Shown here piece after piece: positions 35,697 through 46,233 of a DNA stretch of 64,000 nucleotides (positions are counted from its first letter, which is position 1; every line of letters begins with the position of its first letter). A model generated the notes under the pieces. The model saw only the letters and a list, made by a program, of their open reading frames with translations, searched no databases and had not been told where the DNA came from. Source of the DNA: Earliella scabrosa (taxonomy: Eukaryota > Basidiomycota > Agaricomycetes > Polyporales > Polyporaceae); assembly GCA_022605405.1 (NCBI GenBank), contig JABYQQ010000017.1:124001-188000 (forward strand), written 5' to 3'. Made by a program: the position numbers and the translations under genes.

Positions 35697-36533
35697 TCAC
35701 CAAACGGTGCCGTAGGATACGGAGGGTGGCGCGGGGACGCCCGTGTCGAAGGGATCGTTCGCGATGGCCGTGTTCGCGCTAGGCGCGGTGTTCGCGTTGG
35801 TCGCGCTGCGGTTGGGACGCTTCGGGCAGTCGCGCGCGATGTGGCCGGGCTGATCGCAGACGTAGCAGTTCGCGCTGCGGGGGCGCGCGTTCTGAGTACG
35901 CGTGCGCGATCGCGCGATGAGCGCCGTCTCGGGCGGCTCGGATACGGCTTCTTGCGCGCGTCGGGCTTCTTCGTCCTCGAGGGCGTTGATGACGTCAGCG
36001 AGCTTGAGGTCGCCCTGCGTGGTCGAGAGGGTGGCGGCGATGCTGGACCAGGACGGGTGGAGGCCGTAGATCATGACGTCGACGATGTCGTCGTCCTTGA
36101 GGGAGACGCCGATCGCGTTGAGACGGTTCGCGAGGTCGGTGATGCGGTTTGTGTACTCGCGGACGGGGTGTTCGGGGTTGTGGGCGGCCATGTAAAATTC
36201 GCGCTTGAGGGTGATGCGCGCGCCGCGGGTGTTCTTCTCGTGGACGTTGCGGAGCGCGGTCCAGGCGGCCGGGCCGGTGGTCGACTTCCGGATATGGTTG
36301 TACTGATCGGGATTGACCGTGAGCCCGATGATCGTGAGCGCTAGCTCCGAGAGCTTGTCCCACTCTGCTGCCTTGTCCCGGGTGGTGGGCCGCTCTTCGG
36401 TGCCGTTCGCGACGGAGAGGCAGCCGGCGCGTCGGAGAACCATCTGGACGGCGAACTTCCAGTCCTGATAGTTCGTCCCGGTGAGCTTGGGGACGTTGCC
36501 GAGCAGGGAGTTGATGTTGCTGTCGGCGGCCAT
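35697..36533 (-). CDS. copia-type Gag polyprotein with zinc knuckle
   Basis: This encodes the capsid/nucleocapsid protein that packages the element's RNA. From ATG 36533 it has 278 residues. The start SNINSLLGNVPKLTGTNYQDW is the classical copia Gag N terminus (L-x-G-x-NYxxW). The UBN2-like middle contains LTVNPDQYNHIRKSTTGPAAW and VREYTNRITDLANRLNAIG. Near the C terminus is a perfect CX2CX4HX4C zinc knuckle, CYVCDQPGHIARDC, at 223-236. The frame is open further upstream into the 5' LTR (to an ATG at 36797), but the NYxDW context makes 36533 the natural start. Gag stops at 35697 with no protease downstream, and 270 bp of A/T-rich, repetitive non-coding sequence follows up to the LTR. The frame is undamaged, so it may be expressed. 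Confidence 0.92.
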   Translation of the reverse strand: MAADSNINSLLGNVPKLTGTNYQDWKFAVQMVLRRAGCLSVANGTEERPTTRDKAAEWDKLSELALTIIGLTVNPDQYNHIRKSTTGPAAWTALRNVHEKNTRGARITLKREFYMAAHNPEHPVREYTNRITDLANRLNAIGVSLKDDDIVDVMIYGLHPSWSSIAATLSTTQGDLKLADVINALEDEEARRAQEAVSEPPETALIARSRTRTQNARPRSANCYVCDQPGHIARDCPKRPNRSATNANTAPSANTAIANDPFDTGVPAPPSVSYGTVW

Positions 36534-36618
36534 GGCGGTGAGGGCGAGCGAGATTAGATAAGCGAGCGCGGGAAGATGAGATAAGCGGAAGCGCCGATGT
36601 CGCTGGCCTAGGGTCTGA

Positions 36619-36635
36619 GCGCAGGGCTCATAACC
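36619..36635 (-). other. primer binding site matching half initiator tRNA-Met
   Basis: The plus strand reads GCGCAGGGCTCATAACC, immediately next to the 5' LTR. This equals the anticodon-arm region of eukaryotic initiator tRNA-Met, including the CAU anticodon. A minus-strand RNA would therefore pair with the cut 5' half of that tRNA, as described for Drosophila copia. Confidence 0.8.
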
Positions 36636-36855
36636 TGTCGCAACTTTAACCGGCTCGAGGGAGAACGGATAAATTGGCGAGCATACGACGACTATGTACA
36701 CGAGTTTATATACTCTAAGTAGGGAAAATTCGAGATAAACATACGTAGTCCAAGAGGAAAACCTAAGTAAGAGATGACTAAGCGAATGACTAAGCATATA
36801 CCATAGGGGGGGTACAGATGACTAATACGAGCGCTAAATTGCTCAACTTCCGACA
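36636..36855 (-). repeat. 5' LTR (right end of the element)
   Basis: 220 bp, identical to 35201-35420. It should carry the element's promoter, reading leftwards. The primer binding site follows without a gap. Confidence 0.95.
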
Positions 36856-36860
36856 CTGTA
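36856..36860. repeat. target-site duplication, right (CTGTA)
   Basis: It matches the five bases left of the element at 35196-35200 exactly. Confidence 0.92.
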
Positions 36861-37691
36861 ACCCCAAGGAGCCAAGAGGGAGTAATTGTGCGAGTGTGTG
36901 GATGCCCATTATCAAAACGTACACAACGATCACGCCATGCACCTCGGACTCGGAGAAGCACATTCGAGTGTACCTGGGCGGAGGCGATGAGGTGGATATT
37001 CCCATAGAATTCTTGCGCTATGTTCTCTTTTGCTCCTTCCATCTCCCAGGACGCGCGGATCGCTGTCCTTGCGTAGTGATTGTGGCGCACCAGCGAAGCG
37101 CAAGATAATGCACAGTGGTAGCACACACACACGAACTCTATGCCGAGTCCGACGCATTGAGGGTACCGTGCACGCCGCCTTGTTTCCGAGTCTGTGCAAG
37201 TGGTCCCATGGCATCGCGAGATCGGTATGCCCATGGAGAAACAATAAATTGTCTCACAAGAAATCCAACAGCGTGCGGGTGGATGTCAGTGGCACCATGC
37301 CGTACTCTCCGAAGTACACATGGGTACTCTTCCGAAGCACACATGGACGGGCGCGGACTCGAAGAAGCGTATGTTGTGCCTTGGGAGAGGCAATGGTGCG
37401 GATATTCACATGCACATCATGCTCCATATGTTCCCACTCGGTGTCCATCTCCCATGACCCGCGGATCGCCTCCTTCACGCACTGATTGTGGCGCACTCGG
37501 AGAAAAACAAGACAATGCATATCGGACGGGCAAGGTCGTCTAGACATACTGGAATCAATGCCAGTCTGACTGCAACAAACCCAAGTATGTATTGAACGCA
37601 TTTTTGCGCGCCAACAGCAGTTCCCGCGGAACCACAAACGAGTATACCCATGGAGCAAGGAGAAGTACACAACATCCCGCCCCAAATCTTC
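36861..37691 (-). other. two diverged copies of an unknown short coding fragment
   Basis: Two minus-strand stretches, about 36930-37110 and 37330-37510, encode related peptides. One reads VRHNHYARTAIRASWEM, then NIHLIASAQ and LLRVRG. The other reads VRHNQCVKEAIRGSWEM, then NIRTIASPK and LLRVRA. Similar DNA extends over about 180 bp. The downstream frame of the second copy stops at 37254. I know no family with this pattern. They could be remnants of a tandemly duplicated gene or repeat. The left copy now runs into the LTR. Confidence 0.5.
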
Positions 37692-38485
37692 TCAGAACAC
37701 ATACGGCAACAACCGATACGGCACCTTCGCGCTATACCTCTCCCACGTCTCCCCAAAGCGCTCCCTCAACTGCCGGTCCTCGACCGCGCACCGTCTATAC
37801 AGCGACAGCAGCCCAAACGCCGAGCCGTACTGCCACACCCGCACGAACGCGCCCACCCACGTCCCCTCGATCCCGCACTCACTGACGAACGCGCCCCTCC
37901 CAAACTGCATCAGCTGCGCGCCAAGGATGAGCGCGGTGAGGCCCGTGTACGACGGGTGCCGGACGAGGGCGTAGGGCCCGGAGGTGACAAGGACGTGCGC
38001 AGAGGAGACGTGCACTTCGTAGGTAAAGAAGGCGCCGAGCGCGCGGTAGCATTGGAGCCGGAACGTTCCTCCTGCGAGGAGAAGGGCGGCGCCGAGGAGG
38101 AAGCGCGGGGTGAGGAGCGCGAGCGGGTGGGTGTTGGTCGTCGGGCAGAGGAGGGGCGTGAGGGCGTAAGTGTTCAGGCTGGTGTGGGACGCTGCGACGT
38201 CGAGGAGCAGCAGTGCGCACTGGGATGCCGACGCGAGGACGACGAGAATCTGTGACATGAGGGATGGTCAGCACGGGGAAGGAGAGACAGAGAGGATGTG
38301 CTCACGCATCCCAGCCATGCGAGGTAGCGAACGATGTACTCGAACGGCTGGCCCTTGTAGACCTTGACGCCACCTGCGTCCTGGGGCTTGACCGGCGGTC
38401 GTGGCGGGGTGATCGCGCACGCAAACACGCCCGCGGTGATTGCCAGGACGAGAACCTTGAAGAGGACAGCGACGAGGGCCGGCAT
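37692..38485 (-). CDS. protein-S-isoprenylcysteine O-methyltransferase-like protein, copy 2 (STE14/ICMT family)
   Basis: Two exons (38306-38485 and 37692-38249) are joined in phase 0 over a 56-bp intron, giving 245 residues. The product belongs to the same SAM-dependent ER-membrane family as the gene at 2424-3177. The diagnostic blocks are GPYALVRHPSYTG and the C-terminal FGETWERYSAKVPYRLLPYVF. The first exon again carries a hydrophobic helix, then PPVKPQDAG and GQPFEYIVRYL. The two paralogues share intron position and phase, and aligned blocks are about half identical by eye, so they are old duplicates. This copy has more GC at third codon positions. The prenylated substrate is unknown. Confidence 0.87.
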
Positions 38486-39907
38486 ACTGACTCGTCTGCG
38501 GTGTTGAGCCTGAGGATTGGGTAGGTACTATTTCCGAAGACAGTCATCCATCCAAGTCTTATGGTTGTGGGAGCGCGCGAGAGGCGCGAGCTATTTGTCA
38601 AGCGGGCTGATTCCTCTACCCCTGCCGTGACGCTTCAGGCCGAAGTCGGAAGACGAGCGCATCTTGTGCCCAAGCACTGGTACGAGCACGAAATTCCGAC
38701 TCGCATCGATGCGGACGCGCCGGACTTAGCGCGTGCTGCATACGTGAGGGTGATCTCGGTGATGAAGAGCTGCTCTGAATAAAACGAAGAAGATACGTAC
38801 ATGAGTGGTTGCTGGGATCAACTGCCGTGAGGTCAATATTGATGACACGTAACTTGGAGGTGCAGCCTGTCGGAGGGGGCGCAGGTGATTATCACTCCTG
38901 CCGCCTGCGACACTCCCGCCGTGCGCTGGATGCTCGGACGTAACAAATCACAGATGGTGACTTTCCGGGGCAACTATTGCGCGTTCCAGGTCCGACAGCT
39001 TGCGGCATATTCTTCAATGCGAGCGGCACCGGGGGAAGTAGTAAGTAGATCCACGATCTTCGAATTCAAGCTTCATGTGCCCGGGGTAAACCTAAGAAGT
39101 TCCAGCGGGGCGCCGCCAAAGATCCTCTTCTGTACCCATGCTATCGTCCTAGTATGAAGACGGGACAAGAGCCGCAAACACTGAAATAGCCCAGTATAGG
39201 AAGAAACGAAGGTTGAGGTTCGAGAAGCCGAGAACGATGTCTACAGTGGGCACTCCGTGAGTGACGGACACAGGCCCGAGCTCTAGGGCACATGGGATAT
39301 GAGATCTGAGAGTCTCCCACCTCGTATCCAACACGTTCCGGCAGGTAGTTCGAGTGCAACAAGGTTTGGACAAGAGCGGAGAAGCGCCAAGGCTGTCACA
39401 GAGGTGCCGTGTGCGCTCCGGGTACAGTGCGGCGCACGCGGCCGTGACGGGGCGCCGTACGTGTTGGCTCTAGCCGTCCGCATCCACATCGCAGTCCAAC
39501 AGGACCATCGCCATCAGCTCTTGCACAGACTCGATAGCCAAGTTTTCGACCTTGCATTTTCTCTTCTCGCAGACGTGACGGTTTCCGGGGGCCACGGAGA
39601 GCTGATTACCCCGGCAAGAGCGGCGCCGTCTCAACACATGCCTGGGATCTATGCACTTCCCGCATGTCCGCCGCCGTCGTCCTGCGTCTCAGCGTTCTGG
39701 GGCCTCCGTGTATCAAACCGTTGCTCACGGAGCAATTTGTGCGCAGCGGCACGCAATGGCATGGAAGCGTTCTGTGCGTCTGCGCCTGCAGCGTGTTGCA
39801 GAGAGGATATATAGATTCATACTACCTGATGGAACGCGTTTTGCACCACCCTACCTCCGGGCGGCCCACGCTCCTCCTCACCTCCTCTCTTGACTCCAAT
39901 CTCAACC
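38486..39907. other. intergenic, upstream of ICMT-like copy 2 and the P450 (divergent)
   Basis: No exon chain with known motifs was found. Open frames at 38885-39157 (plus), 39149-39373 (minus) and 39299-39814 (plus) have no recognisable domain. A TATA-like box for the P450 lies near the right end. Confidence 0.35.
39808..39813 (+). promoter_or_regulatory. TATA-like box upstream of the P450
   Basis: TATATA lies 100 bp upstream of the P450 start codon, a plausible core promoter position. It is a sequence match only. Confidence 0.35.
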
Positions 39908-42162
39908 ATGGGCATCGTCAAGTATGACCCGTATATCCTCGGCGCGGCGGTGGCAGGCGTGGTACGTCCATATCCCAACCTCCATCTATTCTTTCACTCA
40001 CTCATAAGAACTCACTGAACGCTGGAAGGCTTCATGGCGCTTCCTCAACCGACACATGGTTCGCGGCGACTACGCCCTCATCTTCTACACCGTCGCCCTC
40101 GGCGCGCTCTATACCGCCGCGCGCTCCTTCTTCGAAGACCCCGCCTGGAAAGCGACCGCCATCGCCGGAACGTACTTCTCCACACTCGCATCCGTGACGG
40201 TCGCCTACCGCCTCTCGCCGTGGCACCCGCTCGCGGAGTACCCGGGCCCGCTCCTGTGGCGGGTGACGAGCATGTTCCTGACGTTCGTGTCGCTCAAGGG
40301 AAAGCGGCACTTTGTGTTGGACAATCTGCATAAGAAGTACGGGCCGTTCCTGCGCATCGGTGCGTTCCCCTCCCTCACAGTTAGCTGGAGAGATGCTGAA
40401 CGCGACGGCAGGGCCTAACACGCTCTCGCTCAACACCCCGTCTGCGACGTCGATCTACTTGACGATGGAGAAGAGCGAGGCGTACCGGTTCCCGGCGCAC
40501 GACGACATTGTCGGGATCTTCTTCAAACAGGAGTCCAAGGAGCTCCACCGGGACCGCAAGAAGATCTGGCAGGGCATGTTTACGCCCAACGGGTGCGTTT
40601 TCTGATATATTTCCTCTTGCGTTGAGCTTATGATCTCGTGGATGCTGCTACTAGAATGGGGCAGCTATTCCCCGCTCTTGAGCGGCGGACTTGGCAGTTG
40701 TTCGAGTGTCTGGAGCGCCGGCAGAAGGAGGGCGGTGGGTACCTCAACATCGGAGACGCGTTCTACCACTGGTCTCACGATTTTATGGTGTGTTTTCCCC
40801 TTGTTTCAAGCGTGTGCAGAAACCTGAACGAGAGATGATGGATAGGGAGATATGGTTTTCAGTGGGTGTAATGAATTCGTGAGTGCCGGAATTGCAACCG
40901 CAATCGCATGCACTGCATTTTAAGACATTTGGTCGCACACAGGAACTCATGAAGAACGGTGACCCGCAAGAGCTCATCTACAATGGCAAGCTAGCGATCG
41001 TTGCGATGGACAGGTACGGGCCCCGCGTTTGCCTTCTCAGCGCGAGCTCAACACGTCTCCGAATACAGCTTCGGCCAATCGCCATGGCTCATGGACATCC
41101 TGTGGCACGCACCCGCGACTCGCGACATGCACATCCTCGTCCGCCGCGCGGCCGAGATGACACAGAAGCGGGTGAAGACAAAGGATCTCCCTGCCTTCCG
41201 CGACCTCATGTCCTATCTCGTGCGTCTTCCCCTCTCTCCACTCTCTCATCCATGCATAACTCTCACGCCGCTCTATCCCCCCTTTCATTCCTAGATCGAC
41301 GGCGGCGTGCGGCTGCGCGACCTCGAGCGCGACGCAGTGATCGCGATCCTCGGCGGGTCCGATAACACCTCTCTCGCGCTTGCGCTCTCCTGCTACTTCC
41401 TCGCGTCCGAGCCCCAATACGTCCCGCGCCTGCGCGCCGAGCTCTCCAAAGCCTTCCCGGACCCGCTCCAGCCGATCTCTCTCGACGCCCTGACCCCCGA
41501 AGCGCTCCCGCTACTCAACGGCGTCGTGCAAGAGGCCCTCCGACTGGGCTCCCCATACTTCCTCCCGCGCGTTGTCCCGCCCGGGGGCACGCGCGTCGAC
41601 GGGACGTATATCCCAGAGGACACGATCGTTGCGCTCGCGGCGTACAGCCAGCAGACGAGCGAGGAGAACTTTTACCCGGAGCCGATGGTGAGTGGCGTCC
41701 CGGTCTAACTCAAAGGCATGCGGATCCCTGAGGGATGCTGATTTGTGGGTGTGCCGTGTGCCGTGTAGGAATTCCGGCCTGAGCGATGGACCCCTGGAGG
41801 GCTCGGCCCGGACACGAGGACGAACAAGGCCGTGCTCGCGTCCTTCTCGTTCGGTGCGTCTTCTCTCTCTCTCGTCAATTCTTCTCTTCCTTTCTCCTTT
41901 GTGCTCGGGATGCTGACAGCGCGTGATGGCAGGAGCGCACTCGTGCATCGGCAAGGCGCTCGCGTACCACGAGATGCGGTACGTGCTCGCGCGGCTCGTG
42001 CTCGCGTACGACCTCGAGTTCAAGCCCGGGTTCGACGTCGCGTCCTTCCGCGGGGGGATGATGAACATGCGCACAACGCTGCTCGAGCACGACCTCTGGA
42101 TGCGCGTCGTGCGCCGCCCGGGGGTCGACCTCGAGGGCCGGGTGTTCGCGAAGATGGAGTAA
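39908..42162 (+). CDS. cytochrome P450 monooxygenase, membrane-anchored
   Basis: It oxidises an unknown small molecule at the ER membrane with electrons from P450 reductase. Ten exons (39908-39961, 40029-40359, 40412-40592, 40655-40787, 40846-40878, 40943-41013, 41069-41219, 41295-41687, 41769-41853, 41933-42162) splice to 553 residues. Three N-terminal hydrophobic helices precede a proline-rich hinge (HPLAEYPGP). The I-helix oxygen motif is GGSDNTS at 338-344, the K-helix ExxR is EALR, and the meander is FRPERW. The haem-binding loop is FSFGAHSCIGK with Cys482. A histidine replaces the usual arginine of FxxGxRxCxG, as I recall from related basidiomycete P450s. An intron with an alternative acceptor before SFGQSPW was resolved by frame. 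The substrate is unknown. Confidence 0.92.
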
Positions 42163-44888
42163 GCGAGATGGGGGATAGATGGAGACCGTGTCGTATCGGG
42201 AGACGGTGATGTGCATCTGATGGTGGAGTGTTCTTGCTTCGTTTGTGTCATGACGTGATGACCCCGGCGAGCTCTGCTCTGCGTCCGCCGGAGGAGTGTA
42301 TTTGTATGGTATATTTATCTTTGGCCTGTCGCTGACGCTGTTTTAAACCAATCAGACCTGCCAGACCTATTGAGCTACAACACTTGAGACACAGTCGAAA
42401 AATGGCCCAGCGGACGCTCTGTTGCATCGCACTGGCAGACTCCTGTCGATGTCAGGGAAATCAGAAGCACCGGAGGTGACGCGGACGCGCATACAGTATG
42501 CGCGACATGCCGATGACCTGCGGACGGCGTGTACCGATTCAGCGTTCGCCCTGCGCCTTCTGCTTCGTGCGGCGTAATCTCAGTTCAAGGACTAAGGACT
42601 AGACAAGTCAGGACTCAGTACTCAGTGTTCAGTGCTCAATAGATGCCTGAGATGGCGATTATCGGACCCTGAAGGCGTCATCTATCAGCGTGCGCAGGGC
42701 GTTCGTGCACGCAGTCTACGTTCAATGTGCGGTCGCCTGCGAAGTGAGTGGCAATCACTTCGGTGACTGCTGCCGGTCGGAGCTGCGTAGATGGGCTCGG
42801 ATATGTACCATGAGGCCCTACGCTGGGCGAGAATTCAGGATGACGGGAGTCAGTGAGTGGAAGGTTCGCGTCTCACCTGGTACGGAGTCGCCGCAGCGCT
42901 CACGCGGCCAATATTGAATATTGAATAACATGGACCTTGATTGAATATCAACCGTCCTTCTGCATGCTCTTCATTCTCTTCTTTGAGAGTGCTCCTACTA
43001 TGTCGCGTCAGTGAGAAGAATATATTCCGCTGTGAATGGCCAAGGCGCCGCGACACTGCGACATCGCGACTTGGCGGTCAAGACATAACATATCGTTCAG
43101 GCCAAGTATGACAGCGCGTCGATTGTCAACATGTAGACTCACGCCCGTCAAGACGTGCGTGCAGCACGGTCCCATCCACCGTGCTGTCCGAGACGTCCGA
43201 TCAGGCCGTCACGGTACGTCAGCAGCATTGGCAGGATTGTCCGCGGACGCAGTTGGAGATCTGTTCGGGCGGGGTGGGTCAACCTAATCGCTAATCTGCC
43301 ACAAAAGATAACGAACATAGCTTGACATGAGAATGGGAGAGTGGCATGGGATTACAGGTGCCGGCGGCGGTGGATTGTCGCTGCGGGCTGTCTTTGCAGT
43401 TGAAGTGGAGTCGATGCGAATCCGAGTCCAGAAGCGCATGCATCGTCTGTCAGAGACAGGCGGTACAATGTTCTGAGATCAATGATGTTGTGAGATGAGC
43501 GCGGAAATGCGACGGCTGTTGGCCCATGGGCTACAGCTGGGCGTCGGGACCATCCACAGAACCTGGAGGAGGTTGGTGAGCGCATGGACTTGGCGCGCGC
43601 CCGGACAGCCATGTTCATGACATTCCTATGGCATCTCCCCCGATGTCAGTCTCTCAGGCGTGAGCGACATACCTCCAGCAGCCCCAGCAACAGCCCCAGT
43701 GGTTAGAGTCAATGTCACAGCGCTACTGAACTACGTGGTCTCCGCCAAGCCTCGCCAAGGTGCAGGCGCCTGACATAGGCGACTCATGTTTAGCGCGCAC
43801 TTCTTTCTCACCACTCCCATCATCTCCTGGTCCATCGCCTCCCATGGCTCTCGAAAATCAAGTCTCGGGAACGTCTGAGAAGCCGTCGCCTGCAGTATCT
43901 CGTACGACTGCGCTGTCAAGACACAAGTGCGACTCCTCTGCACAACAAGGCAAGGCGACATGATGACTCATCCAAACAGCGAACCCTTGGACCTCGCTGG
44001 CAATGGGCTCGACGGGCTGGTTCTCTTCTGTCGCTTCTCGCACCCTCCATCGGATACCCCCACGCCCACGACAAACCCGGAAGCTGACCTCTCCCGCGAA
44101 GACCTCGCACACGCGCTCTCTTGCACCAAGATCGCCGTGGATGAGATCCAGTGCTGGGAGGTGCCGGCTTGCCTCCTTCAGCGGTGTGTGCTCGAGTTCC
44201 CCATCTATATCCCGCACGCTCTTCTCTTCTCTTCTCTTCTACTCTCTTCTCTTCTCTCCTTTTGCCTCCTCCCACCTTTCCCTCGCGCTATCTCTGCACA
44301 ATACACCCCACGGTATCTCTTCTCTTCGCCGTCGGCCTGCCCCCACCATCAAGACGCGCAGAAGATCTATCACCTGTTGGGATTAAGTATCCTGCGCCAC
44401 TCGACCCCTCTCTGTCCTCCTTCCCGTGTCCTTGGTGTGCTTCCTGCGTTGAATGATCCTGGGCTGAGAAGTACGCGGATGTTGTGCTGGTATAGACTGT
44501 CTGAACGTTAAACGTGCGTGGGCCGCTGTTCCCGTCTCTCGCGCCTGGTGATGTGCTCGTGCTCGCGCATGTACGTCGAACCCCGTTTCTCGTGAATTCA
44601 TCATGTTCGCTCTCGCACCTCCGTCGTGTGCTACGTGATGTCGAGTGTCTGCGTTGCGGTTGCCTCGTGGAACATGGCATACCTCACCGACCATGCTCTC
44701 ATGCTCTGACTGCGGCTCTGGCTCGTTCCCGCGACATAGAATGAATACGAACTGGAATACGTTACACGGCGCATACGACCACATCAAGGTCACTCATGGA
44801 TATCTGGATGCTGGATCCCAAGCTACGCCTCATCTCCCCGAATTGCAGACCCCGCCAAGAAAACCCGCACGTCGCTCCCGGACGCTGA
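42163..44888. other. 2.7-kb region with no well-supported gene
   Basis: A short-period direct repeat family (GGACT/AAGGACT and CAGTACTCAGTGTTCAGTGCTCA) lies at 42570-42645. From about 43950 a plus-strand frame (MMTHPNSEPLDLAGNGLDGL, later TNPEADLSREDLAHALSCTK) looks exon-like and ends at a GTGTGC donor near 44185. It is followed by a CTCTT-rich tract, but I could not build a gene from it. Treat it as a possible fragment of an unknown gene. Confidence 0.3.
44220..44268. repeat. CTTCT-type microsatellite
   Basis: An imperfect pentanucleotide run, (TCTTC)n with one interruption, about 50 bp long and pyrimidine-pure. It lies in the region without a supported gene, possibly inside an intron of an unresolved transcript. 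Confidence 0.8.
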
Positions 44889-46233
44889 CTACGCTGGAGC
44901 GCGCACATGCAAGTGCGCCTCCATCCAGGAGATGTACTCCTCGATGACCTTGTCTGGGATGTCGCCCGCCTCGTGCAGGAGGTCGTGCAGCGCGCCCTGG
45001 TCACAACAATGCCGCCGGTCAAAATCTGGCGCGCAAGAGAGGAGAACGAGATGGCAGAGACGCACGTCGTACTCTACAAGCTTCTTGTCCTTGATGTCGA
45101 GCTTCTTGAAGAACGCGACGCCCGCGCGCGGGCAGTTGACCTGGGCGTGGGATGGCGTTCAGCGTGCTGGGTTGGGTTCTCTCATCTCGCGTATGGCTCG
45201 TGCGTACGCACCTCGTCTGCGGTTCCCCATGTCATCAGGAGCTGCCCGTGTCGTCGATGTCAGCTCTCAGCCTGCAGTGTCTCACTCCATGCGGACGACT
45301 CACGGGAAGATCCTTCGGCCACCGCTCGTAGCCTGCGTCAAGGAGCTCTTCGCCCTACCGACCGCATAGAGTTCAGTCAGAGGTCGGCCCGGCCAAAGCC
45401 AGACGCACCTGCGTGAGCATGTTGTGCAGCCCGAGCACCGTCCCGCGCGGTCTCCGGAGCGGGTCGTTCGCGAGCCGCTCGTTGACGGCCGGGTCGTGCG
45501 AGAACCTCTGCGCGCATCGCCCCCGCCCCGTCATCAGTGCCTCCGGACATATCGCTGCAAGAGGGAAGGACAAGACGCACCTCCTCAGGCATGGGCGCCG
45601 GGAACGGCAGGCCCGGCGCGACGCGACTGAGACCGGCGGCGATGAGCCGGAGCACCTTGGCGGCGGGGTAGGTGAGGTGCACGAGCGGGCCCTGCGAGAT
45701 GATGCCGGACACCATGGAGAGGGTCTCTGGCGTCGGGGGGCCGTTGGGGCCGTACGGGCGCGTCGCGAACGCGAGGACCATCCCTCCGCCCTATCCACGC
45801 CGCATGAGCACGCCCCTCCCGCAGCACCTCCCATTGCGCAGTACTCAGTGCTGGTACTCACCGCCGAGTGGCCCATAACGAAGATGGGAGCCTTGGGGAA
45901 CGTCGCGCGGACGTGTCGGACCCAGAACGAGAGGTCCGCATGCTCGGCGGCGCGGCTCGTCTTCCCGTACGCCGCCTCCGGGCTGCGGTGCGCGTCGTCG
46001 AGTGCGGTGCGCCCGAACCCGCGCATGTCGTACGCGAAGACGGCGATGTCGCGCTGCGCCCAGCGCGGGTGCACGTCTTCGTACCGCGAGATGTGGTCCG
46101 CGAAGCCGTGCACGAAGAGGAGGACGGCTTTGGGCTGGGGCGAGGATGCGGGCGGGTAGGTGCGCGTGTAGAAGCGGTGCCCGTCGGGCCCGTCGAGCCA
46201 GGCTTCGGTGAATGTTGCTTTCGGGGCGGCCAT
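44889..46233 (-). CDS. monoglyceride-lipase-type alpha/beta hydrolase (serine aminopeptidase S33 family)
   Basis: It probably cleaves monoacylglycerols to glycerol and fatty acid, like yeast Yju3. Seven exons (45862-46233, 45581-45790, 45409-45507, 45304-45354, 45212-45241, 45066-45140, 44889-44996), all joined in phase 0, encode 314 residues. LLFVHGFADHISRYEDV holds the oxyanion HG. VFAYDMRGFGRT follows. The nucleophile elbow is GHSAGGG with Ser123, the acid is Asp253 in MTWGTADEV, and the histidine is His283 in GALHDLLHE. The Ser/Asp/His positions nearly equal those of Yju3. The lid segment is FSHDPAVNERLANDPLRR. No signal peptide is present, so the protein is intracellular, perhaps on lipid droplets. 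It points away from the next hydrolase gene, and the two may share a promoter region. Confidence 0.9.

Larger units (their letters stand above)
35201..36855 (-). mobile_element. gag-only, non-autonomous Ty1/copia-type LTR retrotransposon, complete insertion
   Basis: The element is 1655 bp. Two 220-bp LTRs are identical by direct comparison and start TGTCGC and end CCGACA. It is flanked by a CTGTA duplication and transcribed leftwards. Inside the right (5') LTR is a primer binding site that abuts the LTR, and inside the left (3') LTR is a purine tract. The 1215-bp interior encodes only a copia-type Gag; no protease, integrase, reverse transcriptase or RNase H is present, and there is no room for them. 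Identical LTRs imply recent movement, so the missing enzymes must have come from another element. The structure equals the TR-GAG class described from plants. It lies between genes and interrupts none that I can recognise. Confidence 0.93.

Noticed and set aside
35517..36344. 275-codon plus-strand open frame inside the retroelement
   Set aside because: It is exactly antisense to the Gag gene, is rich in Gly/Arg/Val, has no motif and is explained by Gag's GC-rich third positions.
36619..36635. Possible tRNA-Met gene
   Set aside because: Only the anticodon-arm stretch is present; no D arm, T arm or B box follows. It is the primer site of the element.
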